This document shows positions 24,131 through 31,964 of a stretch of 64,000 bases of DNA, one piece after another (position 1 is the first letter of the stretch; the number at the start of each line of letters is the position of its first letter). The translations under genes were made by a program, and so were the position numbers. The DNA is from Pseudomonadota bacterium (lineage in GTDB: Bacteria > Pseudomonadota > Alphaproteobacteria > Acetobacterales > Acetobacteraceae). The stretch spans positions 62,001-126,000 of the forward strand of contig JAKADX010000002.1 in the NCBI GenBank assembly GCA_021818505.1, written 5' to 3'. The notes under the pieces were generated by a model. That model had not been told where the DNA came from, did not search any database, and saw only the letters and a list, made by a program, of their open reading frames with translations.

Positions 24131-26035
24131 TCATGAAGCCGCACGCAGCCAGAGCCGCACCGTGGTCCCCGCGCCCGGCGCGCTCTCGATCGTCAGCACG
24201 CCGCCCGACTGTTCCGCGAAGCTGCGTGCCAAAGCAAGTCCCAGGCCGGTGCCGCGCCCGGCCGGCTTGGTGGTGAAGAACGGTTCGGTCGCGCGCGCGA
24301 GTTGATCCGGCGTCATGCCGATGCCGGTGTCGGCGACCGAGAGCACGAGGTAGTGCCCCGTCGCAAGCCCCTCCGGGAGGGGCGCGACGGCCGGTGCGAC
24401 GGCCAGCCGCAGCTCTCCGCCCAGCGGCATGGCGTCGCGCGCGTTCACGGCGAGGTTGATCAGCACGGTCTCCAACTGGCCGCGATCGACCAGGACGGGC
24501 GGCAGGTCGTCTGGCAGCGCAAGCGTCAGCCGCACCCGCGTGCCCAGCGTCGCCGCCAGCAGATCCCGCAGTTCCGCCAGCACGTGCGCGAGCGGGGTCG
24601 GCGCGGGCGTGCCGGTGCCGTTGCCGCCACGGCGGGCGAAGCTGAGCAGCCGGCCGGTGATCGCCGTCCCGTGCTGCCCGGCATTGCCCAGCAGCCGCGC
24701 CACCCGCTCCACCGCCTCGGGGTCGGCGCTGTGCTTGTGCAGCAGGTGAGCGGCGGTGGAAACCGTTTGCAGGACGTTGTTGAAGTCGTGCGCGATGCCG
24801 CCGGCAAGCTGGCCGAGGGCCTGCATCCGCTCGCCCTGGGCCGCCTGCGCCTGCGCCGCTTCGCGCGCCGCCACCTCCTCGGTCACGCGATGCTCCAGGG
24901 TCGCCGCCAGGTCCTGCAACCGGGCGACGGCCTCGCGCCGGGCCGAGGCGGCATCGTGCAGGGCGGCGGCCACGGCATCGGCCTCCGGCAGGCCGCTGGG
25001 CGGCAGCGGCTGCGCGGCATCGGGCACGGCGGCCAGGGCCTGCAACCGCAGGATCGGTTGCAGGATGCCGCGCGCCACCCAGCCGGCGAGCAGGAACGCG
25101 CCCAGCATCACCACCCCGCCGGCGAGCAGGGAAATGGTGGTGACGCGCCATAGCGGGGCGAGCAGCGCACGCTCCGGCACGCCCAACACGACGTGCCAGG
25201 GGCTGCCCGCGCCATCCAGCCCCGGCACGGTGGCGAGAATCAGGCGCAGGTCGGTGCCGTCGGCGCGGTGGCCGGGGATGATGGCCGAGGCGTTCGCGGC
25301 GTGCATGGTCGCGATCGTGCGGGCACTCAGCAGGCTGCCGGGTTGCAGCGAGGTGGCCGGTATGTGCAGCAGCACCCGCCCGTCGGTATCGGCGATCGCG
25401 CGGCCCCAGTCATCCGGCTCGCGCTCGGTGGCCAGGACGCCGGCCAGCGCGGTCATGTCCAGCGCCAGTTCCAGGTCCCAGGCGACGCGCCCGTCGCGCA
25501 GCACCGGCACCTGGATGCAGAACCCCGGCCGGCCGTCGAGCGCGTCCGGCCGGTAGCCGGAGACGAGCGGGGCCGTGCGCGCGAACACGAGGCGCATGTT
25601 GTTCGGATTGAGCCGGCCCGGCTCGCCCCCTGCGACGAACACGGCCCGCCCATCGGGATCGATCACGCGCAGCGCCGCGGCGGTGCGGCGCAGCGTGAGG
25701 AAGCCCAGTGCCTTGGGCCGGAACGCGTCGAACCGTCCCTCATGCAGGTCGGCCGACAGCGCGAGCGTCTGCAGGGCGGCGATCTCGGATTGCAGCATAC
25801 GGCCGACATCGGCGGCGATGCCGCGTGCCTCGCCCAGCGCATGACTCTCGGCGGCGTCGCGCGCGATGCGATATTCGAGGTAGTCGCCGACCAGCGTGAG
25901 CACCAGCAGCGGCAGCACCGACAGCGCCGCCAGCAGGTTGAGCCGGCCGCGCAGCCCGAGCGCACGCCGGGGCACCACGGCCGAGGCGCCCGGCTGCGTC
26001 GCCGCGTGACGCAGAACCGATTGCAGGTAGGTCAC
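24131..26035 (-). CDS. Membrane-bound sensor histidine kinase
   Basis: About 634 residues from GTG 26035; a GTG at 26116 would add 27 residues. Two transmembrane helices (about 33-53 and 300-322) bracket a periplasmic ligand-binding region that looks Cache-like (LRVIDPDGRAVFVAGGEP; IADTDGRVLLHIP). A HAMP-like or coiled linker follows, then the phosphoacceptor His in [12 protein letters not shown] and an HATPase with NLAVNARDAMPLGG, DTGIGM and GTGLGLALARSF. No receiver. A 13-codon frame (26073-26032) with GGGGAG before it ends in GTGA overlapping the 26035 start, suggesting translational coupling. The ligand is unknown. Confidence 0.87.
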   Translation of the reverse strand: MTYLQSVLRHAATQPGASAVVPRRALGLRGRLNLLAALSVLPLLVLTLVGDYLEYRIARDAAESHALGEARGIAADVGRMLQSEIAALQTLALSADLHEGRFDAFRPKALGFLTLRRTAAALRVIDPDGRAVFVAGGEPGRLNPNNMRLVFARTAPLVSGYRPDALDGRPGFCIQVPVLRDGRVAWDLELALDMTALAGVLATEREPDDWGRAIADTDGRVLLHIPATSLQPGSLLSARTIATMHAANASAIIPGHRADGTDLRLILATVPGLDGAGSPWHVVLGVPERALLAPLWRVTTISLLAGGVVMLGAFLLAGWVARGILQPILRLQALAAVPDAAQPLPPSGLPEADAVAAALHDAASARREAVARLQDLAATLEHRVTEEVAAREAAQAQAAQGERMQALGQLAGGIAHDFNNVLQTVSTAAHLLHKHSADPEAVERVARLLGNAGQHGTAITGRLLSFARRGGNGTGTPAPTPLAHVLAELRDLLAATLGTRVRLTLALPDDLPPVLVDRGQLETVLINLAVNARDAMPLGGELRLAVAPAVAPLPEGLATGHYLVLSVADTGIGMTPDQLARATEPFFTTKPAGRGTGLGLALARSFAEQSGGVLTIESAPGAGTTVRLWLRAAS

Positions 26036-26159
26036 GCGGCGGCGCGCCGGCGGCAGCCGGTGGCGATGGTCATCCAAATCTCCCCCTGCGCGCGCGATAA
26101 CATCGGCGCGCGCCACATTTTGCTCACAATTTCGTCAGAATCGGCGCCCGCGCGCCCGG

Positions 26160-26519
26160 TCACCGCGGCTCGCCAGCGCCGGCGGGCGCCGCTGCGTCGA
26201 GCGCCACCTCCAGCGCGGTGGTGGAAAACGGCTTGGTCAGGTGGATGATGTTGTGGCCGTGCAGTTGCGCGATGTGGGCGGGGTGACCGGAGCACAGCAC
26301 CACGCCGACCCCCCGCGCGCGCGCCCGCGCGGCCAGGTCGAGACCGCTGCCGCCGGGCAGCACCAGATCAGCCAGCAGCACGTCCCAGGGATCGCGCTCC
26401 AGCGCCGCCACCGCCTCCGCGAAGGTGCCGACCGCGCCGACGGTGTGTCCCGCTTCCACCAGCACGTCGCTCAACGTTTCGCGCACCGCCGGGTCATCCT
26501 CGACCAGCAGCACGCGCAT
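26160..26519 (-). CDS. Single-domain response regulator (receiver only)
   Basis: 119 residues from ATG 26519, preceded by AGGGGCAAAGAAC. A complete CheY-like receiver: acidic pocket VEDDPAVRETL, phosphoacceptor Asp in VLLADLVLPGGSGL (about 51), the Ser/Thr switch in LCSGHP and Lys in LTKPFS. There is no output domain. It lies 43-125 bp upstream of the membrane kinase on the same strand and is a natural partner or phosphate relay for it. Confidence 0.9.
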   Translation of the reverse strand: MRVLLVEDDPAVRETLSDVLVEAGHTVGAVGTFAEAVAALERDPWDVLLADLVLPGGSGLDLAARARARGVGVVLCSGHPAHIAQLHGHNIIHLTKPFSTTALEVALDAAAPAGAGEPR

Positions 26520-26650
26520 GTTCTTTGCCCCTGGCGGTTCGATCACGAATGCTAACACACGCATCCGTGAGGCGCCACTGGTGCCGACGATCACAAATCG
26601 GCGTGGATGCAACCGTTAATGATTCCGGCCGGCCAACACCCCGCGCGGGG

Positions 26651-27088
26651 TCAGGCCGCGACGCAGACCTCCGAGCGGGCGACCAGGCCGCGGGCGGCGG
26701 CGATCGCGGCGAGCAGGTCGAGTCGACGGAACGGCTTGAGCAGCAGCGGCACGGTGCCGGCCAGCCATGCCGGCACCGACCCGGCCGGGCCAGCATAGCC
26801 GGTGGCGAGGACGATCGGCATGGCGGGATGGCGCGTCCGCGCCGCCGCCGCCACGTCGAAGCCGTTATACGGCCCGCCGAGGATCACGTCGGTCACCAGC
26901 AGGTCGAACGGGCCGGGTGGGGAGGTCGCGAGCGCCGCCAGCGCCGGTTCGGCGGCCGGGAGGGCGGTGATGCGCATCCCCTCGCCCTCCAGCAGACTGG
27001 CCATCGCTTCCCGCACCTCGATATCGTCTTCCACGAGTAACGCGTGCAGACCGATTAACGAAGCGGTCGATACGAGGGACGATGACAT
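26651..27088 (-). CDS. Single-domain response regulator (receiver only)
   Basis: 145 residues from ATG 27088; the frame continues upstream to 27190, but the receiver fold starts at LHALLVEDDIEVREAM. It has phosphoacceptor Asp in LLVTDVILGG, switch residue in LATGYAG and Lys in LLLKPFR. An insertion (YNGFDVAAAARTRHP) follows the Asp. No output domain. It is the first gene of the four-gene signalling run on this strand. Its ATG overlaps, within a CATG palindrome, an ATG of the opposite-strand lipoprotein frame. Confidence 0.87.
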   Translation of the reverse strand: MSSSLVSTASLIGLHALLVEDDIEVREAMASLLEGEGMRITALPAAEPALAALATSPPGPFDLLVTDVILGGPYNGFDVAAAARTRHPAMPIVLATGYAGPAGSVPAWLAGTVPLLLKPFRRLDLLAAIAAARGLVARSEVCVAA

Positions 27089-27200
27089 GTCTTCTGACAA
27101 TCCTGAGCCGAGAGATCGCGCCACCAGCGAACCAGGCGAGTATGCGACACAACTGCTCACCCCGCCGGATATATTCGACAATTGCGGCATTCAATTTCCT

Positions 27201-27578
27201 GTGTGGAACGTGCTCCGATCCACATTGGTCGTGGCGGTTGCGTTAGCGACACTTGCCGGATGTGGTACCGGCTTAAGCGCACAAAGGCGTTACGTCGGAA
27301 CTCTGGCCGGCTGCGACGGAAACGGGACAGCAACTCTTACACGCATCAGGAACGAGTTTGCTTTTGCACCCAACGACGGCGCGCTGCTGATCCGCGGCAC
27401 CGTGGCAGCCGACGGGAGCCTGCGCGGCACGCTCAACACCCAGCCGCCGGGCAAGCCGCCTTATATGCTGATCGTCACTGGTCAGGCGACGAAAGATGTC
27501 GTGACGGTGACCTATGCGACGCCGCAATGCACCGCGCATGGCAGCCTGAAGCTGCGCCCGGTGACACTGATGCCCTAG
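27201..27578 (+). CDS. Small lipoprotein of unknown function
   Basis: 125 residues from GTG 27201, giving a proper lipoprotein signal: a short N-region with Arg6, a hydrophobic stretch STLVVAVALATLAG and lipobox LAGC with Cys21. An in-frame ATG at 27087 would bury this in a 38-residue extension and is less likely. The mature domain is small and beta-rich (YVGTLAGCDGNGTATLTRI; GTVAADGSLRGTLNTQPPGK), resembling a substitution-matrix barrel. Extra Cys residues may form a disulfide. The gene shows lower GC than its neighbours. Function unknown. Confidence 0.72.
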   Translation: MWNVLRSTLVVAVALATLAGCGTGLSAQRRYVGTLAGCDGNGTATLTRIRNEFAFAPNDGALLIRGTVAADGSLRGTLNTQPPGKPPYMLIVTGQATKDVVTVTYATPQCTAHGSLKLRPVTLMP

Positions 27579-27609
27579 GCGGCGGGCGGCCGCGGCCGGC
27601 ACGCCCGGG

Positions 27610-28146
27610 TCAGTACGCGCTGGTCAGCGTGACCGGCGCGATGCCGCGGTCGAGGATGCCGAGCGCGCGGGCGGCGCCCCGGCTGAGGTCGATGATGCGG
27701 CTGCGGGTGCCGGGCCGGTCGTTGATGGTCACGACCACCGACCGATTCGTGCCGTCGAGCGCCACGCGCACCCGGCTGCCGAGCGGCAGGGTGGCATGGG
27801 CGGCGGTCAGGCCGTCCTGCTCATAGCGGGCGCCGGAGGCAGTGGGATGGCCCTGCCAGCGCGGGCCGCCATACCAGGAGGCGATGCCGTGCTGCCGCCA
27901 GCCCAGGCTGTCGTCGAAGAAGCCGATGGTGTTGGCCGGGCCGGGCGGGGCCGCGCGGCGGCGGGCCTGCGCGGCGGGCCGGGACGATTTCTGCCGCGCG
28001 GCGAGCGGGCGGCGCAGGTCGATGGGATTCTGCTGGCCGCCGCTGAAGTGCCGGCCATCGGCATGTGCCTGGGTCGGCAGCAACGGCACGGCGAGCAGCA
28101 GCGAGGCGAGCATGCCGGGAACGATCCGGCGGCTGGGGCGGGGCAT
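27610..28146 (-). CDS. rlpA: RlpA-family septal-ring lytic transglycosylase (double-psi beta-barrel)
   Basis: 178 residues from ATG 28146, preceded by GGGAGAGCCTTC. Residues 1-29 form a Sec signal peptide (GMLASLLLAVPLLPTQAHA); no lipobox Cys is visible, unlike E. coli RlpA. A basic, Pro-rich linker leads to the DPBB domain (about 85-178): GIASWYGGPRWQGHPTASG, LTAAHATLPLGSRVRV, VVTINDRPG and RIIDLSRGAARALGI. The conserved His and Asp of RlpA enzymes are present. No SPOR domain. It acts on denuded glycan strands in the periplasm. It is divergent from the phage-like cluster. Confidence 0.88.
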   Translation of the reverse strand: MPRPSRRIVPGMLASLLLAVPLLPTQAHADGRHFSGGQQNPIDLRRPLAARQKSSRPAAQARRRAAPPGPANTIGFFDDSLGWRQHGIASWYGGPRWQGHPTASGARYEQDGLTAAHATLPLGSRVRVALDGTNRSVVVTINDRPGTRSRIIDLSRGAARALGILDRGIAPVTLTSAY

Positions 28147-28665
28147 GAAGGCTCTCCCTTTTGTTTCAGGCGACCGGCGCGCGGTGAAGCGCGACGGCCG
28201 CCGGATCGACAACGGGACCGAAACGGTCGTTCAGTACAACGGGCCAGGACAGGAATAGGCCGGGATCAAACAGCGGCGCGATCGGAGCAAGTCTGGTGCG
28301 ATCGGTCAACCCCCGATCGGCCGAGACCGCCGGAAGGCCCGAAAAAGTCACAAGCAGAGCCATCGAAATCCCGCCACATTCTCGCCACAATCGGGATTGA
28401 TTGGCGCCGCGCCAGTCACTTGCAGGCAATACTTACAACTCACAAAAGCGTTGCTGTCGAGATCGCAAAGTGATTGTGCGGCGCGATGAACCGCCTGTCA
28501 TGAAGGGTGTGGCAGCCGCGCCACGGCCGTTAGTTGGTGCTGAAATAAAGTTAGAAAAACTTGCCCAGCCGCCCCGGAATCCGCTATAGCCTGCGTCATC
28601 ATCGGCGGCGTGTGCGGGCGTGACGCCCCACGCGGCGCCGCCACCGATCTTGCACCGGAACCGAC
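28147..28665. other. Intergenic boundary between host rlpA and the phage-like cluster
   Basis: 519 bases with no supported gene. The part from about 28290 to 28600 is visibly less GC-rich than the rest of the window (for example ACTTACAACTCACAAAAGCG and GAAATAAAGTTAGAAAAAC). No direct repeat, tRNA fragment or integrase gene marks an attachment site. A possible sigma70-type promoter lies at 28561-28590. Confidence 0.5.
28561..28590 (+). promoter_or_regulatory. Candidate sigma70-type promoter of the phage-like cluster
   Basis: TTGCCC (28561-28566) and TATAGC (28585-28590) are separated by 18 bases, just after an A-rich tract, and lie about 75 bases upstream of the terminase ATG. It is the only such signal noticed in the boundary region, and all 25 kb downstream is co-oriented. 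Confidence 0.35.
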
Positions 28666-30027
28666 ATGACGCTGCGGCACTGGGCCAGGCAGGTGCTGCG
28701 CGCGCAGCGCCTGACCCCGGCCGCGCACCATCGGCTGCTGCTGGACGAACTCGACGCGCTGGCATCACGGCGATCCGACCGGCTGCTGGTGGCCATGCCG
28801 CCGGGCAGCGCCAAAAGCACATACGCCAGCGTGATCTTTCCGGCCTGGATGCTGCGCCGGCGCCCGCGCACACGCATCATCGCCGCCTGTCACACCGAGC
28901 AGCTCGCCGCCCATTTCGGCCGCCAGGTGCGCGCGCTGCTCGCCGCCGAATCGGACAAGGACGGGGACGAGCCGGGCGAGGCCGCGATCGCGCGCGACGA
29001 ACGCGCCGCCGCGCGGTTCGCGACCAGGGCCGGCGGCGGATATTTCGGGGTCGGCGTGCGCGGGCCGTTGGCCGGGCGGCGTGCCGACCTGATCGTCATC
29101 GACGACCCGGTGAAATCCTGGGCCGAGGCCGACAGCGAGGCGGCGCGGCAGGCGCTGTGGGACTGGTTCCGCGCCGACCTGACCACGCGCCTGTCGCCCG
29201 GCGGGCGGATCGCGCTGGTGATGACGCGCTGGCACGAGGATGACCTGGCCGGCCGCGTGCTGGCCGCCGAGGATGGCTGGCGCACGTTGATTTTGCCCGC
29301 GCTGGCCGACGCGGATGACGACCCGCTCGGCCGGGCGCCGGACGCGCCGCTCTGGCCGGCGCAGGAGGACGCGGCGGCCCTGGCGCGCCGGCGTTCGGTT
29401 CTCGGCCCGCGCGCCTGGGCGGCGCTGTATCAGCAACGCCCCAGGTCGGACGCCGAGGCGCTGTTCCAGACCGCCCGCATCGCGGTGCTGGAGGAGCCGC
29501 CGGCCTGCCGGCGCGTGGTGCGCGCCTGGGACCTGGCGGCGACGGCGGCCGGCGGCGCCGCGCGCGACCCGGACTGGACGGTGGGCGTGAAGCTCGGCCG
29601 CACCGAGGCCGGCGGCGTGGTCGTGCTGGATGTGCTGCGCCTGCGCGCGGGGCCGGCGGAGGTCGCGCGGATGATCGTGCAGACGGCGAAGCTCGACGGC
29701 GGCAGCGTGCCGGTCGGCCTGCCGCAGGACCCCGGACAGGCGGGCAAGCAGCAGGTGGCGTGGCTTTCGGGCCTGCTGTCCGGCTTTCGTGTCGTCGCCG
29801 GGCCGGAGACCGGATCGAAGCTGACCCGCGCGACGCCCGCCGCGGCCGCGGTCGCGGGCGGACAGATGGCAGTGCTGCGCGGGAACTGGAACCGCGCCTT
29901 CCTCGATGAGCTGCGCGACTTTCCAGGCGGGCGCAAGGACGATCAGGTGGACGCGCTGGCCCGCGCGCTGGCGATGCTGAGCGAGGCGCGGGCGCGGCGG
30001 CTGGATGTGGCGTTCATGGGGCGCTGA
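28666..30027 (+). CDS. Phage terminase large subunit (TerL)
   Basis: 453 residues. The packaging ATPase has Walker A in MPPGSAKST (44-52) and Walker B DLIVIDDPVK (141-150) with a catalytic acidic residue, plus the coupling segment MTRWHEDDLAGR. The C-terminal RNase H-like nuclease has acidic residues in AWDLAAT and the closing KDDQVDALARALAM, plus the GLPQDPGQAGK segment found in many TerL proteins. All key residues look intact, so the motor could be functional. First gene of the cluster. No small-terminase gene is recognisable upstream. The ribosome-binding site is weak (CCGGAACCGAC). Confidence 0.93.
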   Translation: MTLRHWARQVLRAQRLTPAAHHRLLLDELDALASRRSDRLLVAMPPGSAKSTYASVIFPAWMLRRRPRTRIIAACHTEQLAAHFGRQVRALLAAESDKDGDEPGEAAIARDERAAARFATRAGGGYFGVGVRGPLAGRRADLIVIDDPVKSWAEADSEAARQALWDWFRADLTTRLSPGGRIALVMTRWHEDDLAGRVLAAEDGWRTLILPALADADDDPLGRAPDAPLWPAQEDAAALARRRSVLGPRAWAALYQQRPRSDAEALFQTARIAVLEEPPACRRVVRAWDLAATAAGGAARDPDWTVGVKLGRTEAGGVVVLDVLRLRAGPAEVARMIVQTAKLDGGSVPVGLPQDPGQAGKQQVAWLSGLLSGFRVVAGPETGSKLTRATPAAAAVAGGQMAVLRGNWNRAFLDELRDFPGGRKDDQVDALARALAMLSEARARRLDVAFMGR

Positions 30028-30048
30028 GGGTCTTTTCGTGGAGATCGC

Positions 30049-31458
30049 ATGTTCGACACCATCGCCTCGCTGATTCCGCGCGACGCGGATTATCCGCCGC
30101 GGACGCGCCGGCTCGATCTGTTCACGCGCGTGCTGGACGGGCGGCTGTACGACGCGCTGCCCTATGCCTTTCACGACGAGCGCGGGGCGGGCGGCGAATA
30201 CGTGCCGCTGCGCCAGCGCCGGCCGAGCGTGCGCTATCCGCTGGCGCGCATCGTCGTCGATGACAGCCTGTCGCTGGTGTTCGGCGAAGGGCATTTCCCG
30301 ACGCTGGAATGCGACGACGCGCCGACGCGCGCGGCACTCGCCGACATCGCGCGCGATTGCGGGCTGAACGCGGTGATGCTGGAGGCGGCGCTGCGCGGCT
30401 CGGTCGGCAGTGTGGCGATCCTGCTGCGGGTGCTGCGCGGGCGGGTGTTCTGCCAGGTGTTGCAGAGCCTGTTCCTGACCCCCGAATGGGACGCCGAGGA
30501 ACCCGACACGCTGGCCCGCGTGACCGAGCGGCGCAAGGTGCCGGGGGCCGAGTTGGCCGCGCGCGGCTACGACATTGCCGATCCGCGCGCGGAATACTGG
30601 TTCGTGCGGGTGTGGGACGCGGAGTGGGAACGCTGGTTCGTCCCCACGCCGGCCGCCGGCCCGGCGCCACGCGAGATCGACGCGGCGCGCAGCGTGCGGC
30701 ACGGCCTGGGCTTCGTGCCGATGGTGTGGGTGAGGAACCTGCCCGGCGGCGACGACATCGACGGCGCCTGCACCTTTGCCGCCGCGATCGAGACCGGCAT
30801 CGAGATCGACTATCAGTTGTCGCAGGCGGGGCGGGGCCTGAAATACTCCTCCGACCCGCTGCTGCTGATCCGCGAGCCGGCGGCGACGGACGGGGAGATC
30901 GTGCGCGGTGCGGGCAACGCGCTGGTGGTCAGCGAAAAGGGCGACGCGAAGCTGCTGGAGATCGGCGGCACCGCGTCGGGTGCCGTCCTGGACTACGTGC
31001 GGCTGCTGCGCGAGTTCGCGCTGGAAGGCGTGCACGGCAACCGCGCCAGCGCCGAGCGGCTGGCCGCCCCGCAGAGCGGGCGCGCGCTGGAGCTGATGAA
31101 TCTCGGCCTGATCTGGCTCGCCGACAACCTGCGCGTGAGCTACGGCGGCGCGCTGCTGCAGATCGCAAGGATGATCGTGGCGGCGTCGCAGACGTTCCCG
31201 CTGCGCACGCGCGCGGACATGGTGGGGCCGATGCAGGCGGGGGCGGCGATCCGGCTGCGCTGGCCGAACTGGTACCCGGCCGACGCGGCCGACCGGCGGC
31301 AGGATGCGGCAACGCTCGCGACACTCGCCGGCGCCGGCCAGATCAGCCGCGAGACGGCGGTGAAGTTCATCGCTCAGGACTACGGGATCGCGGATGTAGG
31401 GGCGGAGCTGGCGCGCATTGCGGCGGAGCAGCCCTCACCCCGGCCCTCTCCCGCATAG
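30049..31458 (+). CDS. Phage portal protein
   Basis: 469 residues, of usual length for SPP1 gp6-like portals. It follows TerL by 21 bp. Features include PLARIVVDDSLSLVFGEG near residue 65-80, repeated references to an active central domain (FVRVWDAEWERWFVP), and the helical stem and crown (EGVHGNRASAERLAAPQSGRALELM). The dodecamer would form the DNA gate of the head. The C-terminal SPRPSPA and its stop codon are encoded by the beginning of a REP-like repeat, so the original C-terminus has been replaced or extended by that insertion. Confidence 0.85.
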   Translation: MFDTIASLIPRDADYPPRTRRLDLFTRVLDGRLYDALPYAFHDERGAGGEYVPLRQRRPSVRYPLARIVVDDSLSLVFGEGHFPTLECDDAPTRAALADIARDCGLNAVMLEAALRGSVGSVAILLRVLRGRVFCQVLQSLFLTPEWDAEEPDTLARVTERRKVPGAELAARGYDIADPRAEYWFVRVWDAEWERWFVPTPAAGPAPREIDAARSVRHGLGFVPMVWVRNLPGGDDIDGACTFAAAIETGIEIDYQLSQAGRGLKYSSDPLLLIREPAATDGEIVRGAGNALVVSEKGDAKLLEIGGTASGAVLDYVRLLREFALEGVHGNRASAERLAAPQSGRALELMNLGLIWLADNLRVSYGGALLQIARMIVAASQTFPLRTRADMVGPMQAGAAIRLRWPNWYPADAADRRQDAATLATLAGAGQISRETAVKFIAQDYGIADVGAELARIAAEQPSPRPSPA

Positions 31459-31529
31459 CGGGAGAGGGGGCGAATAGGGCGTTGCTTGCTTCTCCCTCTC
31501 CCGCTCGCGGGAGAGGGCCGGGGTGAGGT
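31432..31529. repeat. REP-like pair overlapping the portal 3' end
   Basis: Two inverted CCCTCTCCCGC/GCGGGAGAGGG hairpins, flanked by CCCTCACCCCGG and CCGGGGTGAGG, are separated by about 30 bases. The first arm codes for the last eight or nine residues and the stop of the portal. Confidence 0.87.
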
Positions 31530-31554
31530 GCCGGCGACAGAAAGGATGCAGTGC

Positions 31555-31926
31555 ATGAGCGAAGAAACGACCACCGACGACGTCGCCACCCTCCAGGCGC
31601 GCATCGCCGAGATCGAGGCCGATGCGCGCGCGCGCATCCTGCGCGCGGAGCTGCGCGCGGAGGCAGTGCGCGCCGGCATGGTCGATCTGGACGGGATCAA
31701 GCTGATCGACACCGCGCGCGTGCGCTTCGCCGAAAGCGGCGAGGTCGAGGGCGCGGCGGCGCTGATGCAGGAGATGAAGCGCGCGAAACCGTGGCTGTTC
31801 GCGCCCGCGTCATCGTCCTCTACCGCCGCGGCGCCAAAGACCGAGCCGCCGCGCGCGAAGTCGGCGATGGAGATGAGCGAGGAGGAATGGCGCGCGGCGC
31901 GCGCGGAGATGCTGCGGCGACGCTGA
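31555..31926 (+). CDS. Putative head scaffolding/morphogenesis protein
   Basis: 123 residues from ATG 31555, with AAAGGA upstream. The longer frame from 31486 translates the REP-like repeat and is rejected. The N-terminus is a charged coiled-coil helix (LQARIAEIEADARARILRAE), the middle reads VDLDGIKLIDTARV, then a KPWLF segment, and the C-terminus is helical (MSEEEWRAARAEMLRRR). The position between portal and capsid, size and helical content fit a scaffold. No protease motif is seen. Confidence 0.65.
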   Translation: MSEETTTDDVATLQARIAEIEADARARILRAELRAEAVRAGMVDLDGIKLIDTARVRFAESGEVEGAAALMQEMKRAKPWLFAPASSSSTAAAPKTEPPRAKSAMEMSEEEWRAARAEMLRRR

Positions 31927-31964
31927 GACGCCGAGGCGAGTGAACCACGACAACGAGGACCGAC

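Noticed and set aside
27087-27200. N-terminal extension of the small lipoprotein starting at ATG 27087
   Set aside because: The extension would place the lipobox signal 38 residues inside the protein, and its ATG overlaps the opposite-strand receiver start. GTG 27201 gives a proper lipoprotein signal.
28166-28363. A 65-residue reverse-strand frame with a signal-like start (MALLVTFSGLPAVSA) upstream of rlpA
   Set aside because: The ribosome-binding site is weak and no family or conserved motif was recognised. It could be a chance frame in the boundary region.
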